Assembly: GCF_021129305.1 (NCBI RefSeq)
Contig: NZ_JAJOMB010000010.1
Location: 62,001 to 126,000, forward strand
Origin: Kineosporia babensis
Lineage (GTDB): Bacteria > Actinomycetota > Actinomycetes > Actinomycetales > Kineosporiaceae
Direction: 5' to 3'
Length of the DNA: 64,000 nucleotides
The stretch's first letter is position 1. Each line of letters begins with the position of its first letter. The translations under genes were made by a program, and so were the position numbers. The notes under the pieces were generated by a model, which worked only from the letters and a program-made list of their open reading frames with translations, ran no database searches and was not told the DNA's origin. Positions 1 to 9,632 of the stretch are shown here, in pieces.

Positions 1-170
1 CGGGTCATCCCGCGCGGCTTCTCCGGCGGGGAGTAGCTGGCGTCGTAAACCTGCTCGTCCACGTTGTCGTCGCCGAAGGCCTGGTCGAGGTCGTAGGTCT
101 CGTCCGAACCGTCGTCGCCCGGCTGGTAGACCTCGTCCGAGTCCCCGGGCTCAATCGTCGAGTTGCTCAT
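1..170 (-). CDS. DUF5709 domain protein, N-terminal fragment
   Basis: The first 56 codons of a gene that runs leftward out of the window. The ATG lies at 170-168. The translation is very acidic and tyrosine-rich and ends in a YSPPEKPRG motif followed by MT, which is the hallmark of the actinobacterial DUF5709 family. Members are small, soluble and of unknown function. The rest of the gene, and therefore its length and downstream partners, cannot be seen. It is separated from the nuclease gene on its right by a long hairpin, so it is probably transcribed on its own. Family assignment is by recognition of the N-terminal pattern only. Confidence 0.72.
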   Translation of the reverse strand, partial: MSNSTIEPGDSDEVYQPGDDGSDETYDLDQAFGDDNVDEQVYDASYSPPEKPRGMT

Positions 171-237
171 GCAAGTGACCCTGGCACCACCCGCGGCGGC
201 CCGCCATTCGTAAGTTCGCACCTGCTGTCAAAGTCCA

Positions 238-288
238 AACTAGGGACGGTGTGGTCGCCTCACGGAGGCGACCACACCGTCCCTAGTT
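238..288. terminator. Long perfect hairpin downstream of the nuclease gene
   Basis: A 24-bp perfect inverted repeat (238-261 and 265-288) with a 3-nt loop, 17 nt past the nuclease stop codon. On the minus strand it is followed by a T-containing stretch (GTTTGGACTTT), so it should terminate the nuclease transcript before the DUF5709 gene. Confidence 0.85.
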
Positions 289-304
289 GGTGGGTTTGCT
301 CGAA

Positions 305-2212
305 CTACTTGCGCAGCTTCAGCCCGATCAGCACCGGGTCGTGGTCCGAGGCCCGGAAGCGGTCCGGGGCGTAGAGCGAGGTGATCTGCCCGGCCGACTT
401 GAAGTTGGTGTTGTAGTCCAGCACCGAGGGCTCGTCGGCGTTGATGTGCACGTCCTCGACGTCCTTGACCTGCGACTTCAGCGAGGAGCTGGCCAACGCG
501 GTGTCGAGGTAGCCGGACTGGCCGTCGAACACGTACGAGTAGGCCTTCTTGCTGCCGATCTCGCGGTCCACCATGTCGGTGTAGCCCTTGGCCACCAGGG
601 CCTGGATCGGGTCTTCCTTGGCGTAGGAGTTCAGGTCACCGATGACCAGCACGTCCTTGTCCTGGGCGGCCGGCACGACGGTGTCGCTGATCCAGCCGGC
701 CAGAGCGTTCGCCTGACCGGTGCGGCGGGCGTTGAAGCAGCTCTGCCCGTCGTTCTGGTCGGCGTCGGCCCCGGTGGCGCCGTCGCAGCCCTTGGACTTG
801 AAGTGGTTGACCACCACGCTGAGCCGGGCGCCCCCCTTCTTCTGCTCGAAGGTCACCGACAACGGGTGACGCTCGAACGTCTCGTCCTGCTGCACCAGGG
901 TTTTCACCGGCTTCACCGCGGCGGGCTTGTACAGCATGCCCACCTTGATCGCGTCATCCCCGGCCGCGTTGGTGGTGCCGACAGCCGCGTCGACGTCCAC
1001 GTAGGCGTAGGTACCGGGCTTGGTCGCCGCGTTCAGCGCGGAGGTGAGGTCGGCGATCGCGCTGTCGGCGCCGTAGCCGTCGTTCTCGATCTCCATCAGC
1101 CCGACCACGTCGGCGTCCAGCGACTTCAGGGCGGCGACTTCCTTGGCCTTCTGCCGCTCGAACTCGGCGGCGCTCTCGGCACCCCGGCAGTCGGCCGCCG
1201 CGCCCCCTACGCCGAAGCTGCAGCCGGTGAAGGTGTTGAAGTAGTTCAGTACGTTGCTGCTGGCCACCGTCAGATCGCCGCTGACCTTGCTGCTCTTGGG
1301 CCGGTCGTTGTCGGCCTTGAACTTGGCCTCACCGTTCAGCGCGCCGACCGGACGCAGGCGCCAGGCGTTGGGGCTGGCCGCGTTACCGGCCCAGGTGTAG
1401 GTGAGCACGCCGGTCGCGTTCTTCACGGTGTCGCCGGTGCGCAGGGTGTTGGTGGCGCTCAGCGGCTTGCCGTCCCGGCCGAAGACGATCGGGTCGGGGT
1501 TCTGGTTGTTGGCGGCGTCGTCGATGATCAGCTGGTTCAGGTCGTTGGCGGCCTGCAGCTCGGCCCGGCGCGGGTCGCTGGGGGCGTAGACGTTGGTCGG
1601 CTGCATCAGCCGACCGCCGGAGGAGACGGTGACCTGGCCGAACCGGCCGAGCAGGTAGTGCTCGGTGACGGTGAGCTTCTGCGACAGCTTGACCAGCATG
1701 CCCTCGTACCGCTCGAGTTCGTCGGCGCTCTTCAGCGGCAGCTTCACCGTGGTCGGCTTGACCTTCTTGCCGGTGGCGCAGACGTCGATCGCGGTGGTCG
1801 AGCCGATCTGGGTTTGGCCCTGGTATTCGCTGACCGTGCCACTTACCTGAACCTCGTCGCCTGCCTTGACCCGATCGGCGCCGGGCGCGTAGACGAAGAT
1901 GCCGTCCGAGGTGGACTTGTCCTTGTCGCCGCCGTCCTGGACGTAGAAGCCCTGGAGCGTGGGAGACGAGCCCTCGTTGTCACTGACCACGACCCCGCGC
2001 ACGGTGACCGGGCCAGTGACCGCGGCGGTGTCGGTGCTCCCCTGGATCTGGCCGATCTTGGTGGTTGTGCCTTCGCAGGCCGCGGCCTGGGCGGACTGGG
2101 CGGTGAGCAGGCTCAGGCCGGTCAGGGAGGTAGCCGCGGCGAGCACGGCGGCGCCGGTCCGGAGGAGCTTCTGTTCACTCTGGGTGGCGGCTTCGCGCCG
2201 TTTCGTCGTCAC
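305..2212 (-). CDS. Secreted ExeM/NucH-type endonuclease/exonuclease
   Basis: 635 residues with a GTG start. Residues 1-44 form a signal peptide (basic start, Ala/Leu-rich core, AQAAA cleavage site). Residues about 45-290 are OB-fold-like beta regions as in YhcR/NucH nucleases. The C-terminal half is an endonuclease/exonuclease/phosphatase (DNase I-like) domain: the metal-binding Glu is in LMEIEND, followed by NHFKSKG, IGDLNSY and the terminal SDHDPV catalytic motif. Six or more cysteines fit an exported disulfide-bonded enzyme. Probable role is extracellular degradation of DNA for phosphate or biofilm turnover, which is known for ExeM relatives and inferred here. No LPXTG anchor is seen, so it should be released. 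It stands alone, with its own terminator. Confidence 0.88.
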   Translation of the reverse strand: MTTKRREAATQSEQKLLRTGAAVLAAATSLTGLSLLTAQSAQAAACEGTTTKIGQIQGSTDTAAVTGPVTVRGVVVSDNEGSSPTLQGFYVQDGGDKDKSTSDGIFVYAPGADRVKAGDEVQVSGTVSEYQGQTQIGSTTAIDVCATGKKVKPTTVKLPLKSADELERYEGMLVKLSQKLTVTEHYLLGRFGQVTVSSGGRLMQPTNVYAPSDPRRAELQAANDLNQLIIDDAANNQNPDPIVFGRDGKPLSATNTLRTGDTVKNATGVLTYTWAGNAASPNAWRLRPVGALNGEAKFKADNDRPKSSKVSGDLTVASSNVLNYFNTFTGCSFGVGGAAADCRGAESAAEFERQKAKEVAALKSLDADVVGLMEIENDGYGADSAIADLTSALNAATKPGTYAYVDVDAAVGTTNAAGDDAIKVGMLYKPAAVKPVKTLVQQDETFERHPLSVTFEQKKGGARLSVVVNHFKSKGCDGATGADADQNDGQSCFNARRTGQANALAGWISDTVVPAAQDKDVLVIGDLNSYAKEDPIQALVAKGYTDMVDREIGSKKAYSYVFDGQSGYLDTALASSSLKSQVKDVEDVHINADEPSVLDYNTNFKSAGQITSLYAPDRFRASDHDPVLIGLKLRK

Positions 2213-2311
2213 GGTCTCGGATCCTAGGGCGATCGATCCGGGTTTGACGTAAACAGAACATGACGCCGGGGCACCGAAACGCTCGGCGGTCGGGCGGTGC
2301 GGCTTACGGCC

Positions 2312-3166
2312 TCAGGCTTCGGGGAGGGTTCGCACGGCGCGGGACTCTTTGGCCCGGGCGGCGAGCTCGTCGTCGGCGGGGTAGCCCACTTCTTCCAGTA
2401 CCAGGCCGTGCGGCGCCACCACCGCGACGTGCGGATCCCTGCGGCGGGCGGTGAGCACCTCGGCCGGCCACTCGACCGGGCGGCGGCCCTCCCCCACCGG
2501 CAGGATCGCGCCGACCAGAGCCCGGACCATGGAATGGCAGAACGCGTCGGCGAGCACGGTGGCCTCCAGGAGACCGGCTTCCGTGCGGCGCCACTCGTAG
2601 TTCAGCAGGGTGCGGATGGTGGTGGCGCCCTCGCGGAACTTGCAGAAGGCGGCGAAGTCGTTCAGCCCGGTCAGCAGGTTCGCGGCCGCGGTCATGGCTT
2701 CGTGGTCCAGCGGACGCCGGTGGCTGAGGACGTCGCGGCGGCGCAGCGGAGGCGCGCCTGCGGGATGGTCACTGATCCGGTAGGCGTAGCGGCGGTGGAT
2801 CGCCGAGAAGCGGGCGTCGAATCCCTCGGGCGCGATCTGGGCACCGTGGACCCTGACGTCGCCGGGGAGGACTCCGGCCAGCCTGGTCAGCAGGGCTGCG
2901 GCCGGGGGGCGATCGCTGCGGCCGGGGATGCCCAGCCAGGTGTCCTCAGGGGCCTCGAAGTGGGCTACCTGGCCGGTGGCGTGTACCCCAGCGTCGGTGC
3001 GGCCGGCGACGGTGAGCTTGGGCGGTTCGATGCGCAGAATCGTGCCGAGGCCGGTGGAGATGGTCTCCTCCACCGTGCGGCGCCCGGGCTGGGCGGCCCA
3101 GCCGCTGAACTCGGTGCCGTCGTACCCGAGGTCGAGGCGGATCCGGACCTGGGGTGTTTCAGACAA
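2312..3166 (-). CDS. truA: tRNA pseudouridine(38-40) synthase TruA
   Basis: 284 residues. The enzyme isomerises uridines 38-40 in the anticodon arm of many tRNAs. The catalytic Asp lies in GRTDAGVHA near residue 58, and the N-terminal [12 protein letters not shown] motif is typical. The start is a TTG at 3166, chosen because AAGGA lies nine bases upstream and the nearby ATG is out of frame and closed by a stop. It is the last gene of the alpha operon, downstream of rplQ, the standard actinobacterial position. A hairpin between rplQ and truA may lower its expression relative to the ribosomal genes. Confidence 0.95.
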   Translation of the reverse strand: MSETPQVRIRLDLGYDGTEFSGWAAQPGRRTVEETISTGLGTILRIEPPKLTVAGRTDAGVHATGQVAHFEAPEDTWLGIPGRSDRPPAAALLTRLAGVLPGDVRVHGAQIAPEGFDARFSAIHRRYAYRISDHPAGAPPLRRRDVLSHRRPLDHEAMTAAANLLTGLNDFAAFCKFREGATTIRTLLNYEWRRTEAGLLEATVLADAFCHSMVRALVGAILPVGEGRRPVEWPAEVLTARRRDPHVAVVAPHGLVLEEVGYPADDELAARAKESRAVRTLPEA

Positions 3167-3243
3167 CGCGGCTCATCCTTCTTCGTCTGGTGCGTGCCGA
3201 CGTCGGTGCGCACCCCCGTCCCCCATTTGCTCTTGAAACAACG

Positions 3244-3280
3244 CGAGCCCGCCACCCCCGCGAAGGGGATGACGGGCTCG
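3244..3280 (-). terminator. Hairpin between rplQ and truA
   Basis: An 8-bp outer stem (3244-3251 with 3273-3280), internal mismatches, then a CCCC/GGGG inner stem, just past the rplQ stop codon. Probably a leaky terminator or an mRNA 3' stabiliser. Confidence 0.6.
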
Positions 3281-3290
3281 GCGCGCAGAA

Positions 3291-3899
3291 CTACTTCTTG
3301 CCGTCGACCGCGTCGCCGGCGGCCTCTTCGGCAACCTCGGCCGCAGCCTTGGCGTCCGCGGTGCCTTCGGCCTCCGCAGCAGCTTCGGCCTCGGCGGCGG
3401 CGTCGACCGCAGCTTCGGCGTCGCCAGCAGCCTTGGCGTCTTCGGCCTTCTCGGCCGCAGCCTCGGCGGCGGACTGGTTGTCGCGCGAGGCGCGGGCCGT
3501 GGCGGCCTCGGCCTCACGGACCGTGGCCTGACCGGCGGTCAGCGGCTCGAGCACCAGCTCGATGACAACCATGGCGGCGTTGTCGCCCTTGCGGTTGCCG
3601 ATCTTCGTGATGCGGGTGTAGCCGCCCTTGCGCTCGGCCACCACCGGGGCGATCTCGGTGAAGAGCGTGTGCACCACGCCCTTGTCCGTGATCGTCTGCA
3701 GGACCCGGCGACGCGAGGCGAGGTCGCCGCGCTTCGCGAAGGTGATCATGCGCTCAGCCAGCGGCTGCATGCGCTTGGCGCGGGTCTGCGTGGTGGTGAT
3801 GCTCTTGTGCGTGAACAGCTGGGCCGCGAGGTTGGCGAGCAGCAGCCGCTCGTGGGCGGGACCACCCCCGAGCCGGGGACCCTTGGTGGGCGTGGGCAT
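3291..3899 (-). CDS. rplQ: 50S ribosomal protein L17 with long Ala/Glu tail
   Basis: 202 residues; the family core is about 120. The conserved start [12 protein letters not shown] and the core to about residue 122 (VIELVLEPL) are normal. They are followed by an 80-residue tail made almost wholly of Ala, Glu, Asp and a few Lys, predicted helical and acidic. AGGAG precedes the ATG. L17 sits near the exit tunnel of the 50S subunit. Such Ala/Glu tails are common in actinobacterial L17 and vary between species. It follows rpoA after a hairpin. Confidence 0.96.
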   Translation of the reverse strand: MPTPTKGPRLGGGPAHERLLLANLAAQLFTHKSITTTQTRAKRMQPLAERMITFAKRGDLASRRRVLQTITDKGVVHTLFTEIAPVVAERKGGYTRITKIGNRKGDNAAMVVIELVLEPLTAGQATVREAEAATARASRDNQSAAEAAAEKAEDAKAAGDAEAAVDAAAEAEAAAEAEGTADAKAAAEVAEEAAGDAVDGKK

Positions 3900-3923
3900 G
3901 TCGGTGAACTCCTATTGATGCGC

Positions 3924-3955
3924 ACCCGGCGCGGGGTTCGCCTCCCGCGCCGGGT
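3924..3955 (-). terminator. Intercistronic hairpin between rpoA and rplQ
   Basis: A 12-bp perfect stem (3924-3935 with 3944-3955) with an 8-nt loop. No U-tract follows, so read-through, attenuation or RNase protection is more likely than full termination. Confidence 0.55.
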
Positions 3956-3965
3956 TAGGGGAATG

Positions 3966-4982
3966 TCAGAGCTGCTCGTCCTCGGCGAACGACATGTCGT
4001 CGTCCGCCCCGAAGCTGTCGACGACGAGGGAGGGGTCGAATCCGGGCGGGCTGTCCTTCAGCGCGAGGCTCATGCCGTGGAGCTTGGCCTTCACCTCGTC
4101 GATGGACTTGGCACCGAAGTTCCGGATGTCCAGCAGGTCGGCCTCGCTGCGTCCGACGAGCTCACCCACGGTGTGGATGCCCTCACGCTTGAGGCAGTTG
4201 TACGACCGGACCGTCAGGTCGAGCTCCTCGATCGGCAGAGCGAGGTCCGCCGCCAGGGCGGCGTCCGACGGGGACGGGCCCATGTCGATGCCCTCGGCCT
4301 CGAGGTTGAGCTCACGAGCCAGGCCGAACAGCTCGACCAGGGTCTTGCCGGCGCTCGCCATGGCGTCGCGCGGCTGCATCGACGGCTTGGTCTCGACGTC
4401 GACGATCAGCCGGTCGAAGTCGGTGCGCTGCTCGACCCGGGTCGCCTCGACCTTGTAGGTGACCTTGAGCACCGGGGAGTAGATGGAGTCGATCGGGATG
4501 CGCCCGATCTCCTGCTCACCGGTCTTGTTCTGGTTGGCCGACACGTAGCCACGACCGCGCTCGACGGTCAGCTCGAGCTCGAGCTTGCCCTTGCCGTTCA
4601 GGGTGGCGATGTGCAGGTCGGGGTTGTGCACCTCGACACCGGCGGGCGGAGCGATGTCCGCCGCGGTGACCGTGCCCGGACCCTGCTTGCGCAGGTACAT
4701 CACGATCGGCTCGTCGTGCTCCGAGGAGACGACCAGCCGCTTGATGTTGAGGATGAGCTCGGTGACGTCTTCCTTGACACCGGGCACGGTGGTGAACTCG
4801 TGCAGCACGCCGTCGATCCGGATGCTGGTGACCGACGCACCCGGGATGCTCGAGAGCAGGGTGCGGCGGAGCGAGTTACCCAGGGTGTACCCGAAGCCCG
4901 GCTCCAGCGGTTCGATGACGAACCGGGAACGGTGCTCGGAGACCGCTTCCTCGGCGAGGATGGGGCGCTGTGCAATCAGCAC
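3966..4982 (-). CDS. rpoA: RNA polymerase alpha subunit
   Basis: 338 residues with a GTG start and the canonical N-terminus MLIAQRP. The N-terminal domain (about 1-225, with the dimerisation helix [15 protein letters not shown]) assembles beta and beta-prime. A linker follows, then the C-terminal domain (about 245-315, with [14 protein letters not shown]) that contacts UP-elements and activators. The tail is acidic ([13 protein letters not shown]). It lies directly downstream of rpsK, without rpsD between them, as in Streptomyces. Confidence 0.98.
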   Translation of the reverse strand: MLIAQRPILAEEAVSEHRSRFVIEPLEPGFGYTLGNSLRRTLLSSIPGASVTSIRIDGVLHEFTTVPGVKEDVTELILNIKRLVVSSEHDEPIVMYLRKQGPGTVTAADIAPPAGVEVHNPDLHIATLNGKGKLELELTVERGRGYVSANQNKTGEQEIGRIPIDSIYSPVLKVTYKVEATRVEQRTDFDRLIVDVETKPSMQPRDAMASAGKTLVELFGLARELNLEAEGIDMGPSPSDAALAADLALPIEELDLTVRSYNCLKREGIHTVGELVGRSEADLLDIRNFGAKSIDEVKAKLHGMSLALKDSPPGFDPSLVVDSFGADDDMSFAEDEQL

Positions 4983-5035
4983 GGGTGGTTTCCCTTTCGC
5001 TACAGGCGACCGCTATATGACGCCTGCTGGGGGTG

Positions 5036-5067
5036 AGCCCGCCGGCCCTCTGTCCGGCCGGCGGGCT
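5036..5067 (-). terminator. Intercistronic hairpin between rpsK and rpoA
   Basis: A 12-bp perfect GC stem (5036-5047 with 5056-5067) with an 8-nt loop, in the space where rpsD stands in mycobacteria. Probably attenuation or RNA processing. Confidence 0.5.
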
Positions 5068-5077
5068 GTTTCACGAA

Positions 5078-5485
5078 TTAGACGCGGCGACGCTTGGGCG
5101 GGCGGCAGCCGTTGTGCGGGGTCGGCGTGACGTCCTGGATCGAGCCGACCTCCAGGCCGGTGGCCTGGAGCGAGCGGATCGCGGTCTCGCGGCCCGAGCC
5201 CGGGCCCTTGACGAAGACGTCGACCTTGCGCATGCCGTGCTCCTGGGCGCGGCGGGCGGCGGCCTCGGCAGCCATCTGCGCGGCGAACGGCGTGGACTTA
5301 CGCGAGCCCTTGAAGCCGACCTGACCGGCGGAGGCCCACGAGATCACGTTGCCGACCGGGTCGGTGATCGACACGATCGTGTTGTTGAACGTGCTCTTGA
5401 TGTGAGCGTGGCCGTGGGCGACGTTCTTCTTTTCCTTGCGGCGCGGCTTGCGCGACGCAGCTGCCTGGCGTGACTTGGGAGGCAT
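5078..5485 (-). CDS. rpsK: 30S ribosomal protein S11
   Basis: 135 residues. It lies on the 30S platform and shapes the mRNA exit region with S7 and S18. Family signatures include [20 protein letters not shown] near residue 21, the DPVGNV motif, and the terminal [15 protein letters not shown]. Length is usual for actinobacteria (about 134). It is third in the alpha operon after rpmJ and rpsM. Confidence 0.98.
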   Translation of the reverse strand: MPPKSRQAAASRKPRRKEKKNVAHGHAHIKSTFNNTIVSITDPVGNVISWASAGQVGFKGSRKSTPFAAQMAAEAAARRAQEHGMRKVDVFVKGPGSGRETAIRSLQATGLEVGSIQDVTPTPHNGCRPPKRRRV

Positions 5486-5551
5486 CTGAAAGCTACTTCC
5501 TGGGAGGTCGTCGGTCCGTGCTCCGGACCCTTGGTCAGAGGGTGGAGCGGA

Positions 5552-5932
5552 CTACTTCTTGCCGGCCTTCTTCTTGCCGGCCACGGTGCGCTTCGGGCCC
5601 TTGCGGGTACGAGCGTTGGTCTTGGTGCGCTGACCGCGGACCGGCAGGCCACGGCGGTGGCGCAGGCCCTCGTAGCAGCCGATCTCGACCTTGCGGCGGA
5701 TGTCGGCGGCGACCTCGCGGCGCAGGTCACCCTCGAGCTTGAAGTTGCCCTCGAGGTAGTCGCGCAGGCTGACGAGGTCTTCTTCGCTGAGCTCGCGCAC
5801 CCGCAGGTCGGCGCTCAGGCCGGTGGCCGTCAGGGTTTCCTTCGCGCGGGTCTTCCCGACGCCGAAGATGTAGGTGAGGGCGACCTCGAGCCGCTTTTCG
5901 CGGGGCAGGTCGACTCCGACGAGACGTGCCAT
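5552..5932 (-). CDS. rpsM: 30S ribosomal protein S13
   Basis: 126 residues. The start is placed at the ATG at 5932 ([14 protein letters not shown]), not at an upstream in-frame start that would add 35 residues unlike any S13. It binds the head of the 30S subunit and the P-site tRNA. The conserved [10 protein letters not shown] and [20 protein letters not shown] motifs are present, with a Lys-rich tail. Confidence 0.98.
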   Translation of the reverse strand: MARLVGVDLPREKRLEVALTYIFGVGKTRAKETLTATGLSADLRVRELSEEDLVSLRDYLEGNFKLEGDLRREVAADIRRKVEIGCYEGLRHRRGLPVRGQRTKTNARTRKGPKRTVAGKKKAGKK

Positions 5933-6120
5933 TGCAGGAGTTCTCTTCTCTGCTTCGTACCGGGTGTGGAGCAGGACCTGATCCGGCTCACCTAGGAGCT
6001 CGGTCCCCGGCCCGGTAGTCCGGGGGTGTCGCCCCACGAGGTCGGGCGTGTCGCCCTGGTCCGTGGAACGGGTCCTGCTGTTTTCTCAGGAGATCCGTGC
6101 AGTGGTGCGAAGTGGGGTGA

Positions 6121-6234
6121 TCAGCCCTGGCGCTGCTTGTGGCGCACGTTGTCGCAGATCACCATGACCCGGCCGTTACGGCGGATCACTCGGCACTTGT
6201 CGCAGATCTTCTTGACGCTCGGCTTGACCTTCAT
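6121..6234 (-). CDS. rpmJ: 50S ribosomal protein L36
   Basis: 37 residues: [14 protein letters not shown], then residues including [13 protein letters not shown]. One of the smallest ribosomal proteins. The zinc ligands keep the C+ pattern (Cys at 11 and 14, Cys at 27, His at 32). It lies between infA and rpsM, the canonical place. Confidence 0.97.
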   Translation of the reverse strand: MKVKPSVKKICDKCRVIRRNGRVMVICDNVRHKQRQG

Positions 6235-6286
6235 CGTGGCTTCCGCTAGTGGGTCATGTTGCTGGATGGTGGCAGTGGTGCGTATG

Positions 6287-6508
6287 TCACTTGTAGCGGT
6301 AGACGATGCGCCCACGGGAAAGGTCGTACGGGCTGAGCTCGACCACGACCCGGTCTTCCGGAAGGATCCGGATGTAGTGCTGGCGCATCTTGCCGGAGAT
6401 GTGCGCGAGTACCTTGTGCCCGTTGGAAAGCTCCACGCGGAACATGGCGTTCGGCAGCGCCTCCACCACGGTGCCCTCGATCTCGATGACGCCGTCTTTC
6501 TTCGGCAT
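6287..6508 (-). CDS. infA: Translation initiation factor IF-1
   Basis: 73 residues, an OB-fold. The start is the ATG at 6508 ([14 protein letters not shown]); longer in-frame starts add sequence unlike IF-1. It occupies the 30S A site during initiation and supports IF-2 and IF-3. Conserved elements include [11 protein letters not shown] and [15 protein letters not shown] at the end. It is first in the alpha transcription unit; AGGA lies upstream and a candidate promoter is at 6713-6742. Confidence 0.98.
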   Translation of the reverse strand: MPKKDGVIEIEGTVVEALPNAMFRVELSNGHKVLAHISGKMRQHYIRILPEDRVVVELSPYDLSRGRIVYRYK

Positions 6509-6712
6509 GTCCTCCGCTTTTCCTGTTGATCGTTCGTTTGCGGCGCCCGGCCGCATACCGGCTCCCCGTACGGAGAGGCGGAAACGAGCAGGCGTTTCAC
6601 CGGACGGCTCGGACGGGTGCAGCGATCTTTCGGTGCACTCTCCGGCGCTGTCTCGGGCCGTCGCCACCATCGAGGGGGCAACGAAGCAATTCAGCACATG
6701 AGCCGACGCAGA

Positions 6713-6742
6713 AGTCTACGTGATACCACGCCGGACGGCGAA
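6713..6742 (-). promoter_or_regulatory. Candidate sigma-A promoter of the infA/alpha unit
   Basis: On the minus strand: -35 TTCGCC (6742-6737), 18-nt spacer, -10 TAGACT (6718-6713). The -10 is a good actinobacterial box, the -35 weak. It lies in the 243-nt gap between map and infA and would give a leader of about 200 nt. Confidence 0.45.
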
Positions 6743-6751
6743 ATCGAGGCC

Positions 6752-7594
6752 TCAGAGGGCCAGCTTCGACACCTTCGCGCCGAGTTCGGTCAACTTCGCC
6801 ACCCCGCCGTCCCGGGCGGTGAGCACCCACAGGCCGTCGTCGAGCAGGGCCACCGAGTGCTCCCAGTGCGCAGCGTTGCCGCCGTCCACGGTGGCGACGG
6901 TCCAGTCGTCCGCCAGCACCTTGGTGTCGGGGTTGCTCACCGTCAGCATCGGCTCGATGGCCAGGCAGATCCCGGGCTTGAGTTTCGGGCCGCGCTCGCG
7001 GGTGCGGTAGTTCAGCACGTGCGGTTCCTGATGCATCTCGGTGCCGATGCCGTGGCCGCCGTAGTCCTCGACCAGACCGAAACGATCCTCGACGAAGTCC
7101 TCGACCGCGATCCCGATCTTGTTCAGCCGCTCCCCCGCGACGATCGCCGCGATCCCGCGCCACATCGCCTCTTCGGTGGTGTCGATCAGGTCCTGGTCGA
7201 CCTTGACCTGATCGGGTGAGAGGTCGTGATCGCCCGGGACGACCGCGGTGAAGGCCGAGTCTCCGTGCCAGCCCTCGAGAATCGCGCCGCAGTCCACGCT
7301 CACCACGTCGCCGGCCCGCAGCACCCGGCTGCCCGGGATGCCGTGGACGACCTCCTCGTTCACCGACACGCAGAGCGTGGCCGGGTAGGGCGGGTGCCCG
7401 TAGTTCAGGAACGAGGGGGTGGCGCCCCGGCCGACGATCAGCTCGTTGGCCACCCGGTCCAGGTCGGCGGTGGTGAGGCCGGGGGCCAGCGCGGCGCGAA
7501 CCGCATCCAGCGCGTCGGCGACGATCAGGCCGGCCGCTCGCATGAGCTTGACCTGTTCGGCGGTCTTGTACTGGATCCGGTCGCGACCGAGCAT
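6752..7594 (-). CDS. map: Methionine aminopeptidase, type I
   Basis: 280 residues. It removes the initiator methionine from nascent proteins with two metal ions. Ligands visible in order: Asp in VSVDCGA, Asp in DSAFT, His in YGGHGIG, Glu in CLAIEPML, and Glu in WEHSV. No SH3-binding N-terminal zinc extension is present. It follows adk closely (20-nt gap) at the end of the spc operon, the common actinobacterial order secY-adk-map. Confidence 0.97.
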   Translation of the reverse strand: MLGRDRIQYKTAEQVKLMRAAGLIVADALDAVRAALAPGLTTADLDRVANELIVGRGATPSFLNYGHPPYPATLCVSVNEEVVHGIPGSRVLRAGDVVSVDCGAILEGWHGDSAFTAVVPGDHDLSPDQVKVDQDLIDTTEEAMWRGIAAIVAGERLNKIGIAVEDFVEDRFGLVEDYGGHGIGTEMHQEPHVLNYRTRERGPKLKPGICLAIEPMLTVSNPDTKVLADDWTVATVDGGNAAHWEHSVALLDDGLWVLTARDGGVAKLTELGAKVSKLAL

Positions 7595-7614
7595 TGCGAT
7601 GTCTTTTCTGTTGA

Positions 7615-8187
7615 TCAGGCGGCGAAGTCGTCGCAGGCGGCGAGCAGGCGGCTGGTGACGTCGCCGATCTCGCCCATCCCGTCGACCCGCTGCAGCAGGT
7701 TGCGGTCCGAGTACAGGTGCACCAGCGGCGCGGTCTGCTCGGTGTAGACCTCCAGGCGGTGCCGGATGACGTCCTCGGTGTCGTCCGGGCGGCCCTCGAT
7801 CTCGGCCCGCTTGAGCAGCCGGCTGACCACCTCGTCCAGGTCCACGGTCAGCTCGAGTACCGCATCGAGCTGGTGGCCGGCGGTGGACAGCATGCTGTCC
7901 AGCTCGTCGACCTGAGCCGCGGTCCGCGGGTAGCCGTCGAGCAGGAACCCGACCGCGGCGTCCTCCTCGAGCAGGCGGTTGCGCACCATCTCGTTGGTGA
8001 CCTCGTCCGGCACGTACTTGCCGGAGCTGATGATCGCCTCGACCTGCTGGCCCAGCGGGGTCTTGTCGGCGATGTTCTGCCGGAAGATGTCGCCGGTGGA
8101 GATGGCCGGGATACCGAAGTGCGCGGCCACCTTCTTGGCCTGCGTGCCCTTACCGGCTCCGGGAGGACCGAGGATCACAAGCCTCAT
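7615..8187 (-). CDS. adk: Adenylate kinase
   Basis: 190 residues. It interconverts ATP + AMP and 2 ADP. The P-loop [11 protein letters not shown] lies at residues 7-17, the AMP-binding region [10 protein letters not shown] and DGYPRT follow, and the LID is the short form without Cys ligands, as in other actinobacteria. It starts 13 nt after the secY stop codon, so it is almost certainly co-transcribed with secY and map. Confidence 0.97.
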   Translation of the reverse strand: MRLVILGPPGAGKGTQAKKVAAHFGIPAISTGDIFRQNIADKTPLGQQVEAIISSGKYVPDEVTNEMVRNRLLEEDAAVGFLLDGYPRTAAQVDELDSMLSTAGHQLDAVLELTVDLDEVVSRLLKRAEIEGRPDDTEDVIRHRLEVYTEQTAPLVHLYSDRNLLQRVDGMGEIGDVTSRLLAACDDFAA

Positions 8188-8200
8188 GAACGCACCGCTC

Positions 8201-9508
8201 TCATCGCAGGAACCCTTCGTAGTGACGCTGCTGCAACTGGGATTCGATCTGCTTGACCGTCTCCAACCCCACCCCGACCACGATCAGGATCGATGTACCG
8301 CCGAAGGGGAAGTTCTGATTCGCATTGACCAGAATCAGCGCGATCAGCGGGATCAATGCCACCATGCCCAGGTACAGAGCACCAGCAAGAGTAATGCGAC
8401 TCAGAACATATTCCAGGTAGTCGGCAGTCGGCCGCCCGGCGCGTATACCCGGGATGAAGCCGCCGTACTTCTTCATGTTCTCGGCGACCTCGTCCGGGTT
8501 GAAGGTGATCGCCACGTAGAAGTACGTGAAGAACACGATCAGGAAGAAGTACGCCGCGATGTAGTACGGGTGGTCACCGCGGACCAGGTGGTCATTGATC
8601 CAGGTCACCCATCCGGCCGTGCTGTTGCGCTGGAACTGGGCCACCAGGGCCGGCAGGTACAGCAGCGACGACGCGAAGATCACCGGGATCACACCGGCCA
8701 TGTTGACCTTGATCGGGATGTACGTGGTGGTGCCGCCGTACGCCCGGCGGCCGACCTGCCGCTTGGCGTACTGCACCGGGATCCGGCGCTGGCTCTGCTC
8801 GACGAAGATGACCGCGGCCATGATCAGCAGGCCGATCCCGACCACCAGGAAGAACGTGTTGTAGCCGCGCTCGGACTTGATCGCCCACAGCGAGGACGGG
8901 AAGGCGGCGGCGATCGAGGTGAAGATCAGCAGCGACATGCCGTTGCCGATCCCCTTCTCGGTGACCAGCTCGCCCAGCCACATGATGAAACCGGTACCCG
9001 CGGTCATGGTCAGGACCATGACGCCGAGGGTGAACAGGTCGTCGTTGGGGATCAGGATCTCGTTGCAGTTCTGGAAGAGACCGCCCTGCTGGCGCGAGAT
9101 CGCCACGAAGGTGGTCGACTGCAGCACCGCCAGGCCGATGGTCAGATAGCGCGTGTACTGCGTGAGTTTCGCGGTACCGGACTGGCCCTCTTCCTTCAGC
9201 GCTTCGAACCGCGGGATGACCACGGTGAGCAGCTGGATGATGATCGAGGCCGTGATGTACGGCATGATCCCGAGCGCGAAGATCGACAACTGCAGCAGCG
9301 CACCGCCGCTGAACAGGTTGACCAGCTCGTACAGCCCCTGTGAGCTCGAGCTGCTGGCCAGGTCGACGCACCGGCGCACCGCGGCGTAGTCGACGCCCGG
9401 GGTGGGGATGTAGGACCCGAGACGGAACAGCGCCATGATCGCCAGCGAGAAGAAGATCTTGCGCCGCAGATCGGGGGTGCGAAACGCCCGGAAGAACGCG
9501 GTGAGCAC
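8201..9508 (-). CDS. secY: Protein translocase subunit SecY
   Basis: 435 residues with ten predicted membrane helices. It forms the protein-conducting channel with SecE (encoded at 40.1 kb) and SecG. The start is a GTG at 9508 ([18 protein letters not shown]), chosen because GGAGG lies six bases upstream; the longer in-frame start adds 34 non-conserved residues. Family landmarks: [15 protein letters not shown] (helix 2), the cytoplasmic loop [17 protein letters not shown], and the C-terminal QRHYEGFLR. Confidence 0.98.
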   Translation of the reverse strand: MLTAFFRAFRTPDLRRKIFFSLAIMALFRLGSYIPTPGVDYAAVRRCVDLASSSSSQGLYELVNLFSGGALLQLSIFALGIMPYITASIIIQLLTVVIPRFEALKEEGQSGTAKLTQYTRYLTIGLAVLQSTTFVAISRQQGGLFQNCNEILIPNDDLFTLGVMVLTMTAGTGFIMWLGELVTEKGIGNGMSLLIFTSIAAAFPSSLWAIKSERGYNTFFLVVGIGLLIMAAVIFVEQSQRRIPVQYAKRQVGRRAYGGTTTYIPIKVNMAGVIPVIFASSLLYLPALVAQFQRNSTAGWVTWINDHLVRGDHPYYIAAYFFLIVFFTYFYVAITFNPDEVAENMKKYGGFIPGIRAGRPTADYLEYVLSRITLAGALYLGMVALIPLIALILVNANQNFPFGGTSILIVVGVGLETVKQIESQLQQRHYEGFLR

Positions 9509-9632
9509 GCAAAACCTCCAGCGTGCTGCCCTGGCCGGGCAGCTCGTCGTTACGGGCCGTGGAAGAGGCCGATGATGCGCCCGCAGGCCTGGCTGTGCCG
9601 CGATCTGCAAGACGCCGGTCGAGTGACCCTAA

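Noticed and set aside
287-2227. 646-codon plus-strand frame opposite the nuclease gene
   Set aside because: It mirrors a gene with signal peptide and nuclease motifs; its product is a Val/Gly/Arg/Leu-rich string typical of antisense frames in GC-rich DNA.
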